Of a stretch of 64,000 nucleotides of DNA, positions 49,265 through 59,147 are shown piece by piece (the first letter of the stretch is position 1; each line of letters begins with the position of its first letter). The notes under the pieces are model-generated. The model ran no database searches. It saw only the letters and a list, made by a program, of their open reading frames with translations, and was not told the origin of the DNA. Position numbers and translations under genes: made by a program. Source of the stretch: Marinobacter sp. HL-58. GTDB taxonomy: Bacteria; Pseudomonadota; Gammaproteobacteria; Pseudomonadales; Oleiphilaceae. The stretch lies in assembly GCF_001314605.1 (NCBI RefSeq), contig NZ_LIHP01000010.1, positions 186,001 through 250,000 on the forward strand, given 5' to 3'.

Positions 49265-50065
49265 TTATGAGTTGCAGGGACGCAGGTTTGCCAGAAGCGG
49301 ACAACCTGTTGCTGGGTCCTGTAACAGGTCACAGTGAACACCGTACAACTCTTTAACTAGCTCTGGCGTGACAATATCTGCCGGGGTGCCCTCCTCGATA
49401 ATGGTTCCGCTTTTCATGGCGACCATGTGGTCGGCATAGCGGCAGGCATTGACCAGATCGTGCACCACCATGGCTATGGTTTTGCCCTGGCGACTGAGAG
49501 CCCGAATAAGCTCGAATACCTCGATCTGGTGGCCCAGATCCAATGCCGAGGTGGGTTCATCCAACAGTAACAAGGGCGTTTGTTGGGCAACGGCCATGGC
49601 AATCCATGCCCGCTGTCTCTGGCCGCCAGAGAGGGTGTCCAGAGCTCGCCCGGACAAATCGGCCACATCGGCTGCCAATACCGCCTGATTAATGGCTTGT
49701 TGATCCTCTTTGGACCACTGCGTCATCCAACCCTGATGGGGCTGACGGCCAAACCGCACCAGGTCTGCCACAGTCAGACCTTCTGGTGCCGTATTGTCCT
49801 GGGGCAGCAGCGCCAGCTTCCGCGCTACCTCTTTGGACGGCAGTCGATGGATGTCTTTGCCGTCCAGCAACACTGAGCCTTCGCGGGGGGCGTGAATCCG
49901 GGCCAGTCCGTTCAGCAAAGTCGACTTTCCGCAGCCGTTGGGTCCCACAATCGCAGTGACTTTGCCAGTAGGCAGCGAAAGACTCAGATTTTCCGCGACG
50001 ATGAACTGGCGATGGGCAAGCGTAATGGATTCAGCCTTCAGGGTCGCGGTTTTAGTATGGCTCAT
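49265..50065 (-). CDS. Iron-siderophore ABC importer, ATPase (FecE/FepC-like)
   Basis: 266 residues. Walker A VGPNGCGKST (about 40-49), signature LSGGQRQR, Walker B LLLLDEPTSALD and the switch histidine in MVVHDLVNACRYAD are intact. It energises import of ferric siderophore. The start overlaps the upstream permease stop by four bases. Last gene of the leftward four-gene operon (binding protein, two permeases, ATPase). Confidence 0.92.
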   Translation of the reverse strand: MSHTKTATLKAESITLAHRQFIVAENLSLSLPTGKVTAIVGPNGCGKSTLLNGLARIHAPREGSVLLDGKDIHRLPSKEVARKLALLPQDNTAPEGLTVADLVRFGRQPHQGWMTQWSKEDQQAINQAVLAADVADLSGRALDTLSGGQRQRAWIAMAVAQQTPLLLLDEPTSALDLGHQIEVFELIRALSRQGKTIAMVVHDLVNACRYADHMVAMKSGTIIEEGTPADIVTPELVKELYGVHCDLLQDPATGCPLLANLRPCNS

Positions 50066-51069
50066 GTCAGGCTCCGTGGCGAAGGTCTAAGCAGAATCCA
50101 GAGTAAGTAGGGGCTGCCGACGATGGCGGTAATGATGCCCACCGGAATTTCCAGCGGTGCGAGCAGGATTCGCCCCAGCAGGTCAGCAACAAGCATGAAA
50201 CTGGCACCGGCCAGGGCCGCTGCGGTCAGAGGGATCTTTCCCGGTCGACAGAGTGCCCGCGCCAACTCTGGTGCGAGAAGTGCTATAAGCCCAACCGGGC
50301 CACATACCGACACGGCCAGACCGGTCAGCATCACCGATAATCCTAGCCCCAGAATCCGGACGGCTCTCAGGCGGGTACCGAGGGCAATGGCCACAGCATC
50401 TGAGAACTGCAAGGTGTTGAGTGCCCGCGTGACGCACATCAGGATCAGGTAACCGGCCGCAACCCCGATGCCCAGTATGAGCACACTTCGGTTGTCGCGT
50501 GCATTCAGGCTGCCTACGGTCCAGGGATACGCGGCATTGGCGGTGTCAATGGCCACCCGGCTGAGCATCAGCTGAGTAACGGCGCCGGCGATGGCTCCAA
50601 TCCCGATGCCGGCGACAATGAAACGATAGCCCCGGGTGCCGTTGGCGCCAGCTAGGCCGAAAGCAATGGCGGTGGCGGCGGCTGCTCCGGCCAGTGCCAT
50701 CGCCGACGGTGCCAGCGATAATCCAACGCCAACCACAGACGCCACCGCGAACGCGGTGGCAGCGTTATCAATGCCGATAATGCCGGGTGTGGCAAGGCGA
50801 TTGCGGGCGAGGGTCTGCATCAGGCAGCCGGCCATGGCCAGTGCTGCGCCACTCAATGAACCGGCTACGACACGGCTCAAGCGCAGCTCGTTGACTACGA
50901 AATCGGTCATCGGGTCTGCATTGCCGACCACGGCACTCACGGTGTCGGATAGCGATATTTGCACAGTGCCTGTCGAGAGAGAGGTTAACAGGATCAGAAC
51001 CATCAGACCGAACAGTGCAAGATTGACCAGGGTGTTACGGGTATCGGGCATCGTGATTTCTGAGCTCAT
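50062..51069 (-). CDS. Iron-siderophore ABC importer, permease (FecD/FepG-like)
   Basis: 335 residues of the FecCD family, about ten membrane helices. Signatures include LSRVVAGSLSGAALAMAGCLMQ, NRLATPGIIGIDNAA and GPVGLIALLAPELARAL before the ATPase-contact loop. It partners with the next permease as a heterodimer. It overlaps both neighbours by four bases. Confidence 0.92.
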   Translation of the reverse strand: MSSEITMPDTRNTLVNLALFGLMVLILLTSLSTGTVQISLSDTVSAVVGNADPMTDFVVNELRLSRVVAGSLSGAALAMAGCLMQTLARNRLATPGIIGIDNAATAFAVASVVGVGLSLAPSAMALAGAAAATAIAFGLAGANGTRGYRFIVAGIGIGAIAGAVTQLMLSRVAIDTANAAYPWTVGSLNARDNRSVLILGIGVAAGYLILMCVTRALNTLQFSDAVAIALGTRLRAVRILGLGLSVMLTGLAVSVCGPVGLIALLAPELARALCRPGKIPLTAAALAGASFMLVADLLGRILLAPLEIPVGIITAIVGSPYLLWILLRPSPRSLT

Positions 51070-52091
51070 AAAGAAGGCATCCGGCCTGCGCGTACAATGG
51101 CCAGCAACACAGGTGCGCCGATCAGGGCGGTAACCACACCCAGAGGCATCTCCGAGGGCGTTGCAATCAGGCGGGAAACCACGTCAGCCCCCAGCACCAC
51201 TGCTGGACCAATAGGCACGCACAGCCAAAGCGTCTTCCGTATGTCCGGGCCGGAAAAGGCCCGTGCAATAAACGGCACCACCAACCCGACAAAAATCAGC
51301 GGTCCGGCCAGGGCGGTGGCGGAACCGACCAGCAGGGCAACGGTTACAGTAATCAGAAACCGGATCCGCCCCGGATGATGGCCGAGGCCGACCGCCGCTT
51401 TTTCACCTAGGGCCATGGCTGCCAACGGCCGAGCCAGGATGCCGATCAACGCGAGCCCGACCAGAATGAAAGGCAGGGTTGCCCAAAGCATGGATAGCGA
51501 TTTACCAGCCACGCTGCCAGTGATCCAGAAGCGGATCTCGTCCGCGGCACGCTGGTCCATCAGCATCAGCATGGAGGTCAGCGCCATCAGAAGGCTGGAG
51601 AGGGTCGCGCCGGCCAGCACCAGTCGTACCGGATCGTTGCCCAGGCCCTGAACCCGGGTGGCGGCAATAACCAGCGCACATCCTGCCAGCGCGCCTAGCT
51701 GGGCCACCATGGTGGTAATGGTGGCTGTGCTGGCACCCCAAAGTATGGCTAAGGCAACGGCAAACCCGCTGCCTGCGCTAACCCCCAGCAATCCGGGCTC
51801 GGCCAAGGGGTTGCGGGTCATCGACTGCAGAATGGCCCCTGCCAAGCCAAGTGCCAGGCCGGTTATCAGTGCAATGATGGTGCGTGGCAACCGAAGTTCG
51901 GTAACGACGAAAAACGCTTCCCCGGTGCCGGCTCCCATCAGTGCCGCCATAACGTCGATGGCAGATACCGGGCCGGCGCCATTGAGCAGACTGGCCAGTA
52001 TCACCATGAGCAGGAATAATCCCGCAGCCAGAAGCGGTGGGATAAAGGCGCGAGACGCAACCAGACGATGTTGGTGCTGACGCTCCACCAT
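51066..52091 (-). CDS. Iron-siderophore ABC importer, permease (FecC/FepD-like)
   Basis: 341 residues, FecCD family, about ten membrane helices with LRLPRTIIALITGLALGLAG, MTRNPLAEPGLLGVSAGSG and GPLIFVGLVVPFIARAF. It begins eight bases after the binding-protein stop and overlaps the second permease. A basic 14-residue N-terminus precedes the first helix. Confidence 0.92.
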   Translation of the reverse strand: MVERQHQHRLVASRAFIPPLLAAGLFLLMVILASLLNGAGPVSAIDVMAALMGAGTGEAFFVVTELRLPRTIIALITGLALGLAGAILQSMTRNPLAEPGLLGVSAGSGFAVALAILWGASTATITTMVAQLGALAGCALVIAATRVQGLGNDPVRLVLAGATLSSLLMALTSMLMLMDQRAADEIRFWITGSVAGKSLSMLWATLPFILVGLALIGILARPLAAMALGEKAAVGLGHHPGRIRFLITVTVALLVGSATALAGPLIFVGLVVPFIARAFSGPDIRKTLWLCVPIGPAVVLGADVVSRLIATPSEMPLGVVTALIGAPVLLAIVRAGRMPSL

Positions 52092-52099
52092 TGGCTTCT

Positions 52100-53059
52100 T
52101 CAGAGCTGTCTGGCGGTGATTGCCGTCTCGATCTGGTCGAGGATGGCCAGCACAGCCAAGGGGCCGGATGCGCTGGTCCAGAGCTGTCCATTTACGGTTA
52201 TCACCCGGTCATTCTCGACTGCGTTGAGCCGGGAAAAAGTCGGGGACTGGCGGGCCGCCGTCAGCGCTTTATCGCCATCCTCATTAAGGGTCGCCAGGAA
52301 TACCCAGGTCTGGTCCATGCGGGACAGGTTTTCCAGACTTAGTGGTTCGCTATGAGGGCGCCCTTCCTTGACCAGATTGTTGTTGTCTATCTGGAAACCC
52401 ACCGCCTGAAGAATCGATGCAGAGAACAGGCCGGCTGACATCACCAGAGGGCCCTGGGGCATCCAGCGAACGAGGCTGGCGTCGCGCTGAGCTTCGGGAA
52501 TGCGGGCCTGCACCAGGTCGGCAACCTCGGCTATGCGGGATTCCACCCGCGCAATAACCTGTTCGGCAGCGTCCTCCCGGCCCAGAGCCTTGGCGAACAA
52601 TCGGGTCTGCTGTTCCCAGCTATCCGGCTGGAACAGGGGCGCGCCTGATACGATGACCGGTGCAATTCGGGACAGCAGCTGATACTGCTGCTCACTGGTG
52701 CGCGGGGCCGCCAGAATCAGATCGGGTCGGGCGGCAATCACCGCTTCAATGTTGGTTTCGGCTGGCGAACCGACAATGGGGATATCGCCGGCTCTGGCCT
52801 TGATGTAATCAGCAACGTCGCTACCGCCACGGGTAATCACAGCGCCTACAGCATTGGCCTGAACCGCCAGGGTTGTGTCCAACGCGCCCTCGTAAAGTGT
52901 CACCACCCGCTCTGGTTGGCCGTAGACGGGTACCGGACCATAAGCCGTGTCAACGGAGCGAGGGTCAGCCTGGAGGATGCCTGGCCCAACAACGCTGAGC
53001 ATCAGCGCTGTAATTGTGTTTCGAAAGCTTTTTCCCGAGGCTTGGGTACAGCGATTCAT
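52100..53059 (-). CDS. Iron-siderophore ABC importer, periplasmic binding protein (FecB/FepB-like)
   Basis: 319 residues with a signal peptide (cleavage near ILQADP). The TroA-like fold is indicated by RVVTLYEGALDTTLAVQANA, IEAVIAARPDLILA and LVMSAGLFSASILQAVGF. It delivers ferric siderophore to the two permeases. The ATG at 53059 and a TTG at 53065 are both possible; a GGAG site lies 11 or 5 bases upstream respectively. First gene of the importer operon, transcribed away from the LysR gene across a Fur-box-like sequence. Confidence 0.88.
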   Translation of the reverse strand: MNRCTQASGKSFRNTITALMLSVVGPGILQADPRSVDTAYGPVPVYGQPERVVTLYEGALDTTLAVQANAVGAVITRGGSDVADYIKARAGDIPIVGSPAETNIEAVIAARPDLILAAPRTSEQQYQLLSRIAPVIVSGAPLFQPDSWEQQTRLFAKALGREDAAEQVIARVESRIAEVADLVQARIPEAQRDASLVRWMPQGPLVMSAGLFSASILQAVGFQIDNNNLVKEGRPHSEPLSLENLSRMDQTWVFLATLNEDGDKALTAARQSPTFSRLNAVENDRVITVNGQLWTSASGPLAVLAILDQIETAITARQL

Positions 53060-53113
53060 GGTCAAGGGGGCTCCGTCGGGCAGGCGTTAGGAAATCAGCC
53101 AATATTTACGAAA

Positions 53114-53132
53114 GATAATGATAATGGTTCTT
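53114..53132 (+). promoter_or_regulatory. Fur box between the importer operon and the LysR gene
   Basis: GATAATGATAATGGTTCTT agrees with the Fur consensus GATAATGATAATCATTATC at 15 of 19 positions. It lies 55 bases from the binding-protein start and 58 from the LysR start, so it could repress both divergent units when iron is plentiful. Confidence 0.75.
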
Positions 53133-53189
53133 GTTTGGTTTTTGAAGTGATAAATTAGAACGGTTAGTTGCAAATAGTGGAACCTATTC

Positions 53190-54143
53190 ATGTATGACTT
53201 GCAGGAACTGGAAGCCTTTGTAGCGGTGGTGCGAACGGGTAACCTGACGGCTAGCACTCGCGATCTGGGATTGCCCAAGTCCACCCTTAGCCGGAGGATT
53301 CGGCAATTGGAGGAGAGAGTTGGTCAGCCCCTTCTGCTCCGACAATCCCGGAAGATTGTGCCCAATGATGCCGGGCGTGTGTTCTATCGTTATTGCAACG
53401 ACATTCTTGAGCTGGTTGCGCAGGGCCGAGAGGCCCTGGATGAACTGAAAGCCGAGGTGACCGGAAAGCTGGAACTCCGCTGTCATGAATCCTTTGTGCG
53501 CGGTTGGTTCTCCCGTGTGGTTGAGTCCTTCATGAGCGAACACAAAGATCTCCGTGTCACGATTCATACCCAAAGAAAACTGCCAGAAACCGCTGAAGAC
53601 GGTATTTGTATCTGGTTGGGCGAGACCGGTGAGACAGGTCTGCGCCAAGAAGTTCTGGGAGTGCTCGAACAGGGGGTTTATGGAAGTCCAGAGTATTTTC
53701 GTGAGCATGGGACGCCAGCAACCCCCGGCGAGCTTGCTCGCCACTCCTGGGCGGATCTTCTGGGGGCAGGAAATACGGAGGTTAACCTGCGTCATTCACG
53801 ACAGGGAAAATACCCGCTTTCATTGCCTGATCGCCGCCTAACGGTCGACCAGTTGACGGTACAGGGCGACGCCATTGCGGCGGGCCGGGGCCTGGGCTTG
53901 ATGCCGATCTGGCTGGCTGAACGCAGGCTTCGGGCTCATCCCGATAGCTTCCAGCGCTGTTTGCCAGAATGGTATGGGCCGGCTTTGCCGGTCACTCTGC
54001 TTTACCCCCATGGGATTCTGCCGCGCAGGGTCAGAGCCTTCATCGCTCATTTGCGGACCTGTATTCCCGACGGGTGGGCCGGTAATGTCAGGACCTCGGC
54101 GAGCACTGTTCCGGAAATTGGAACATATCCTTCCAGTACCTGA
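53190..54143 (+). CDS. LysR-family transcriptional regulator in the iron block
   Basis: 317 residues. The N-terminal winged helix (about 4-63) has ELEAFVAVVRTGNLTASTRD and KSTLSRRIRQLEERVG; a divergent substrate-binding domain follows, with ISL-type IWLGETGETGL in the middle. LysR regulators next to siderophore receptors are less common than AraC types. It sits between the importer operon and the receptor gene and is likely to control one or both. The effector is unknown. Confidence 0.9.
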   Translation: MYDLQELEAFVAVVRTGNLTASTRDLGLPKSTLSRRIRQLEERVGQPLLLRQSRKIVPNDAGRVFYRYCNDILELVAQGREALDELKAEVTGKLELRCHESFVRGWFSRVVESFMSEHKDLRVTIHTQRKLPETAEDGICIWLGETGETGLRQEVLGVLEQGVYGSPEYFREHGTPATPGELARHSWADLLGAGNTEVNLRHSRQGKYPLSLPDRRLTVDQLTVQGDAIAAGRGLGLMPIWLAERRLRAHPDSFQRCLPEWYGPALPVTLLYPHGILPRRVRAFIAHLRTCIPDGWAGNVRTSASTVPEIGTYPSST

Positions 54144-54173
54144 GCCCTTACGGTGTGGTAATGTTTACGCGAC

Positions 54174-54192
54174 TGATAATGATTCGCAAATG
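54174..54192 (+). promoter_or_regulatory. Fur-box-like site upstream of the TonB receptor
   Basis: GATAATGATTCGCAAATGC begins with nine consensus bases of the Fur box and then agrees weakly (about 11 of 19 in all). It lies 46 bases before the receptor ATG. Confidence 0.5.
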
Positions 54193-54238
54193 CGAAAAGT
54201 GACAGATTGTAAACGTTGCCCAACCTAAGGAGTTATTC

Positions 54239-56159
54239 ATGCGCAACCGTTCTACCCTGATGGCTTCAGCTATTGCGATAGCTGGCGCCACCTCCGCGAT
54301 CCAGGTACAGGCTGATGCGGTTGAACTTGACGAGATTGTTGTTTCTGCAACGGGCCATAAGCAGGAGATTCTCCAGGCTCCGGCTTCCATTGGGGTAATT
54401 AGCCGGTCGGACATTGAAAACCGCTCTTACCGTGATGTTACCGATGTCATCGAGGACCTGCCGGGTATCGTGGTATCCGGTGGAGGCTCGCGCAAAGACA
54501 TCACCATTCGCGGTCTGCCTGCCCAATATACGCTATTGATGGTTGATGGGCGGAAAGTATCCGGTCGGGAATCTCAGCCAAATGGAAGCAGTGGTCTTGA
54601 GCAGGGTTGGCTGCCCCCTCTGGAAACCATCGAATATCGAGGTTATCCGGGGCCCTATGTCGACTCTGTACGGCTCTGATGCCGTTGGTGGCGTGATCAA
54701 CATCATTACTCGTAAGTCCAGTGACAGTTGGCGAGGAACCCTGCGTGCAGAAACGGTTGTTCAAGAAAACTCCGATTCGGGTGATGAATACCGTACTCAG
54801 GTGAATGCATCAGGCCCGCTTGTGGATGGGCTGCTGGGGCTTCAGATTTCGGCGGCGTATTTTGACCGAGGTGAAGATGATATCGAGCGAGGCTTCAGTG
54901 GCAATGAACTCTCCAACTACCAAGCTGCTCTGGACCTTACCCCAACAGAGAACGATACCTTCACTCTGACGTACGCCGGATACCAACAGGAAAGAACGTT
55001 CACCTCGGGTAAATCCCTGCCGGTTAGAAGCAATAGTGGCGAAACCATCAATAATCGCCAAGCCATGTCATTGGATCATTCAGGCTCGTACAGTTCATTC
55101 ACCACGGATTCGTTTTTCCAGAACGAATCTATCGAAAATGAAGGCCGAGACATTACGATCGAAAACCGCACCGCAAGCAGCCAGGTGTCACTTCCAGTGG
55201 GGTTCCATCTCCTCTCTCTCGGTGTGGGCTACGAAGACAACGAGCTGCAGGATGAAACCACGCATTCGGGTAGCGTTACCCGGATCAACAATGAACAATG
55301 GTCCGTCTTTGCTGAAGATGAATGGTTGGTCTCAGATAGCTTTACCTTGACTATGGGAGCCCGTCTGGACGACAACGAGCAATATGCCAGTCACATTAGC
55401 CCCCGTGTCTATGGCGTATGGAATATCAACGAGGCGTGGACACTCAAGTCTGGCGTATCAACCGGATACCGAACGCCAGACCTCAGGGAACTTTCACCGA
55501 ACTGGGTTCAGGAGAGTCGGGGTGGCGATATTTACGGCAACCCGGATCTGGAACCGGAAACCTCGGTTAATACAGAATTGGGCTTCTATTACCGGCCATC
55601 CGACCGCTTTCAGGCCAATATGACCGTCTTTCATAATTCGTTTGAAGACAAACTGATGGTCGTTGCCTGTCCTCAGAGCCTCTGCGGGCCTGCTACTGCT
55701 CGATACAATATTAACGTCGATACCGCTGAGACACGAGGTGTGGAGCTGGGCGTCAGCGCGGAGCTGCTGCCAAGCGTGACCTTGGATGCCAGCCTGACCA
55801 ACACCCGATCCAAGCAGACCTCCGGGGAAAATGAAGGGCAACCACTGACCCAGATCCCAGAGCATCTCCTAGTTCTCAATGCCCGTTGGCAGATCAATCA
55901 GGCCACCAGAAGCTGGGTAAAAGTCAACCATCGTGGCAAAGAGAGTGAGCCGTCAAATCTTCAAGCCAGGAACACCAATCAATCGCCGGCAACGACCCTG
56001 ACGGATATTGGAGGCTCTTGGCAGGCGACCGAGAATGTCAAAGTGCATGCGGGCATCTACAACATATTCGACGAGCCGCAAACCTTCGATGAATTCGGTT
56101 ATGTGGGCGATGGCAGGCGTTACTGGCTTGGCCTGAACATTGGTTTTGGAGCATTTTAA
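54239..56159 (+). pseudogene. TonB-dependent siderophore receptor, interrupted by a 2-base frameshift
   Basis: About 640 residues when joined. A signal peptide leads into a plug domain with a TonB-box-like ELDEIVVSATG, IVVSGGGSRKDITIRGLP and LLMVDGRKVSGRES. The frame then changes at about 54635. The reading frame that begins at 54239 stops at 54679; the rest (IEVIRGPMSTLYGSDAVGG onward to 56159) is in another frame. The plug normally reads ETIERIEVIRGP here; the DNA has GAA-T-ATCGAG, exactly what a 2-base loss from GAACGTATCGAG would give. The barrel and its C-terminal ending (NIGFGAF) are intact, and the region is AT-richer than its neighbours. Either a fresh mutation or a sequencing error. 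Confidence 0.88.
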
Positions 56160-56162
56160 GGG

Positions 56163-57173
56163 ATGATTATGATACGCACGATCTTTGTTCTGTTCGTCCT
56201 GGCCTGCGCGACGGCCCTGCCTGTAGCAGTCTCGGCGGAGAACCTGACCGCCCACGAAATGGCAGCGAGGGGCCTGGAGCATGCCGAGGATTTCCCCGGC
56301 CTTATCAGTATTTGCAACATCGATGAGCCGATACGCGATGCCGCTGAAAAACGTTCGGAGGGTGAAAAGAAGCAGGACCGCTCCGGTAGGCGCTCGGAGC
56401 ATCTGGCACCCACCCAGGTCTTTGACAATCTTTACTACGTAGGCACTGGCGGAGTGGCCAGTTGGGTGCTCGAAACATCAGAAGGTTTGATCATCATCGA
56501 CGCGTTGAACAATAACGCTGAAGCGGAAAAGTATATTGTCGATGGTCTGGAAACTCTCGGACTTGATCCAAACGAATTGCAGTATTTGGTTATCACACAC
56601 GGCCATGGTGACCACTATGGTGGCCAGGAATTGCTGGTGTCCAGATACCAGCCGAAAGTTGTAATGAGTGATATTGAGTGGACCATTCTGGAGCAACCTG
56701 TTCTGGATTTCAGCAGTCCTCGCTGGGGTGAGCGTCCGAAGCGGGATATCTCCATTAACGATGGAGACACCATTACACTTGGAGAGACGACTGTCCAGCT
56801 GCATGTAACGCCGGGCCATACGCCGGGTACTGTGTCGCTGATCTTCCCGGTCTACGACAACGGCGAGCGTCACATGGCCGCACTGTGGGGCGGCACGGGG
56901 CTTAACTATGGTCCCGTTGAGGACCGTATCCAGTCCTATTCCGAGGCAGCCGAACGATTCCGCCAGGAAGCGAAGGCCGCCAATGTCGACGTGTTTATCT
57001 CCAATCACCCTACGCGAGACGGCTCTGCAAAGCGCATTAAGGCCTTGGCAGAACGTCAGCAAGGCGAGAAGCACCCGTTTGTAATCGGCAATGGGACAGC
57101 ACTGGGGGCGTTAGAAATGTTGAGGGACTGTACTCAGGCGCAGGTTCTGCGAATAAGGGAAGGAAACGAATGA
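56163..57173 (+). CDS. Exported metallo-beta-lactamase-fold hydrolase linked to the receptor
   Basis: 336 residues with a signal peptide (hydrophobic 5-23, cleavage near VSAEN). The MBL metal motif HGHGDH lies at 146-151, with H219 in PGHTPGT and a further histidine in SNHPTRDG, so a two-metal site is likely. The general layout resembles subclass B3 enzymes. Only three bases separate it from the receptor stop, so it is in the same transcript. The substrate is unknown: siderophore processing in the periplasm is a guess from context, and beta-lactam hydrolysis is an alternative. Confidence 0.85.
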   Translation: MIMIRTIFVLFVLACATALPVAVSAENLTAHEMAARGLEHAEDFPGLISICNIDEPIRDAAEKRSEGEKKQDRSGRRSEHLAPTQVFDNLYYVGTGGVASWVLETSEGLIIIDALNNNAEAEKYIVDGLETLGLDPNELQYLVITHGHGDHYGGQELLVSRYQPKVVMSDIEWTILEQPVLDFSSPRWGERPKRDISINDGDTITLGETTVQLHVTPGHTPGTVSLIFPVYDNGERHMAALWGGTGLNYGPVEDRIQSYSEAAERFRQEAKAANVDVFISNHPTRDGSAKRIKALAERQQGEKHPFVIGNGTALGALEMLRDCTQAQVLRIREGNE

Positions 57174-57292
57174 GAAGCTAAACTGCCGTTCGCAATGGCA
57201 GTATAGGCGCGATGCCTTCGATGCGAATCACATGGACGATATTCTGGTTTAGATAATCGCAGCAGTCGTTGGTGCCAAGGGGAGGCTTGCAA

Positions 57293-58192
57293 TTAGGGGA
57301 GCCTCCCAAGCTCCTCTGCCAGATAATCAATCATGGCCCGCACTTTGAGAGGCAAGCGCTGGCCCGGAGGGAACATAACGTACACCCCTCCAATCTCCAG
57401 CGGTGGATGATCGAGTTCCAGTGCGACCAGTTCACCGCTGGCCAAGGCTTCCGAAACGATGAAATGAGGCTGGTAGATAATTCCTTGGCTATGCAACGCG
57501 GCAGAAAGCAGGGCATCTCCGTTGTTTGCTTTGAGGTTACCTTTGATTGGCACTTGAATATCGCCTTTCCGTCCAAAAGCCCAGGTGCCGTTAGCTTGCT
57601 GTGGTGACAGGGTGTAACTCAGGCAATTGTGACCGGACAGCTCTGAAATACGCCTCGGGGTGCCGTGGCGGGCCAGGTAGGCCGGTGCTGCGCAAATGAC
57701 CATTGGGCAGTCACCTATTCGCCGAGCTCTCAATTCACTGTTTTCCAAATGCCCAATGCGGATGAGCAGATCCCAGCCGTCTTTCAGCAGGTCTTGGCGA
57801 GTATCATTCAGGTCCAGCTCTACTTCGACCATTGGATACTGATGGGTAAAAGTAGGAATGAGTGGTGCAATGAAGCGCAGCCCGAATGATAGTGGAGCAT
57901 TCATCCGTAATAGGCCGGTGGCTTCGTGTCGTTGAGCTGAGACATCGGACTCTACCTCATCCAGCTCCCGCAAAATGCGCTGGCACGCGCCCAGGTATTC
58001 GCGGCCGGTGTCCGTGAGCGTCAGCTGACGGGTGGTCCGATGCAGTAGCTTTACTCCCAGCCTCACCTCCAGAGTATCTACGTGTTTGGTGGCCATGGCT
58101 GGTGACATATGTAGCTTTCGACCAGCGCCAGACAGACTGCCTTCAGCTGCGGCCCGAACAAATACGCGCATGCTTGTAAAACGATCCAGCAT
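57293..58192 (-). CDS. LysR-family transcriptional regulator
   Basis: 299 residues, full length. The winged helix shows MRVFVRAAAEGSLSGAGRKL and MATKHVDTLEVRLGVKLLHR; the effector domain follows (GLLRMNAPLSFGLRFIAPLI, DLLIRIGHLENSELRARRI), of the CrgA/DsdC-like subgroup. It is divergent from the dioxygenase gene, 108 bases apart, and probably controls it. Confidence 0.92.
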   Translation of the reverse strand: MLDRFTSMRVFVRAAAEGSLSGAGRKLHMSPAMATKHVDTLEVRLGVKLLHRTTRQLTLTDTGREYLGACQRILRELDEVESDVSAQRHEATGLLRMNAPLSFGLRFIAPLIPTFTHQYPMVEVELDLNDTRQDLLKDGWDLLIRIGHLENSELRARRIGDCPMVICAAPAYLARHGTPRRISELSGHNCLSYTLSPQQANGTWAFGRKGDIQVPIKGNLKANNGDALLSAALHSQGIIYQPHFIVSEALASGELVALELDHPPLEIGGVYVMFPPGQRLPLKVRAMIDYLAEELGRLP

Positions 58193-58300
58193 CTATTTCA
58201 CACTCTCGGTTAAAGCTCTTGGTGATAAAAAGCATATTCTCACACTTTTTTGTGTTGGTTATAGTGCGTTCATTATTTATGAAAGTTTAAGGAAGCGGCC

Positions 58301-59122
58301 GTGAGCACATCTTCGACACCCGCAGCGAGGCAGCCGGTTTATTTTATTCCGCACGGCGCCGGCCCCTGTTTTTTTATGGACTGGAACCCGGTGGACACCT
58401 GGGATGACATGGCAGCCTTCCTGAAGGCCATCGAGGGTGAACTGCCGGAGCGGCCCAAAGCAATTCTGATAGTTTCCGCGCACTGGTTGGCCCCGGAGTT
58501 TTCGGTCACCGCTGGCCAGGCCCCGGAGGTGATCCACGACTATTACGGCTTTCCCGAGCATACCTACGAGCTTACATACCCAGCGCCGGGCCATCCGAAA
58601 CTGGCGAAGCAGGTGATCGACTTACTGGAAAATGCAGGCCTGGCGGCCCGGGAGGAAGCGGTGAGAGGGTTTGACCACGGTATGTTTATCCCGTTGAAAC
58701 TGATGTTTCCGCAGGCGGATATTCCGGTCGTGCAGCTATCACTGGGTATGGACTTAGACCCCAACGCCCATCTAGCTGCTGGTAAAGCGCTGACTTCGTT
58801 GCGTGACCAGGGGATTCTGATCGTCGGCAGCGGTATGAGCTTCCATAACATGCGCGGCTACGGCGACTACCGTTACACGGCTCCGTCAGAAGAGTTTGAT
58901 CGCTGGCTTAGCGATACAGTCGAATCAGGCGGTGAGGAGCGAACTCGACGCCTAGGCAACTGGATGGACGCGCCGCACGCGTTGGACTGCCACCCGCGCG
59001 GGCATGAAGAACATCTGATCCCGCTGATGGTAGCTGCCGGCGCGGCCGGTGACTCCGCCGGTCAACGGGTCTACACACAACAGGTGATGAAAACACAACT
59101 GTCTGGCTTCCGCTTCGGTTAA
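58301..59122 (+). CDS. DODA-type class III extradiol ring-cleavage dioxygenase
   Basis: 273 residues, LigB/DODA fold. Candidate metal ligands are in YFIPHGAGPCFF, ILIVSAHW and GFDHGMFIPLKLMFP, with HPRGHEEHLIPLM near the end, all typical of YgiD-like enzymes that open catecholic rings. The start is GTG at 58301 with AAGGAAG upstream. The cytochrome b561 gene follows after 25 bases. The natural substrate is unknown; YgiD relatives act on DOPA-like catechols. Confidence 0.88.
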   Translation: MSTSSTPAARQPVYFIPHGAGPCFFMDWNPVDTWDDMAAFLKAIEGELPERPKAILIVSAHWLAPEFSVTAGQAPEVIHDYYGFPEHTYELTYPAPGHPKLAKQVIDLLENAGLAAREEAVRGFDHGMFIPLKLMFPQADIPVVQLSLGMDLDPNAHLAAGKALTSLRDQGILIVGSGMSFHNMRGYGDYRYTAPSEEFDRWLSDTVESGGEERTRRLGNWMDAPHALDCHPRGHEEHLIPLMVAAGAAGDSAGQRVYTQQVMKTQLSGFRFG

Positions 59123-59147
59123 GCCCCAATTTAGCAAGGAGAAAATG

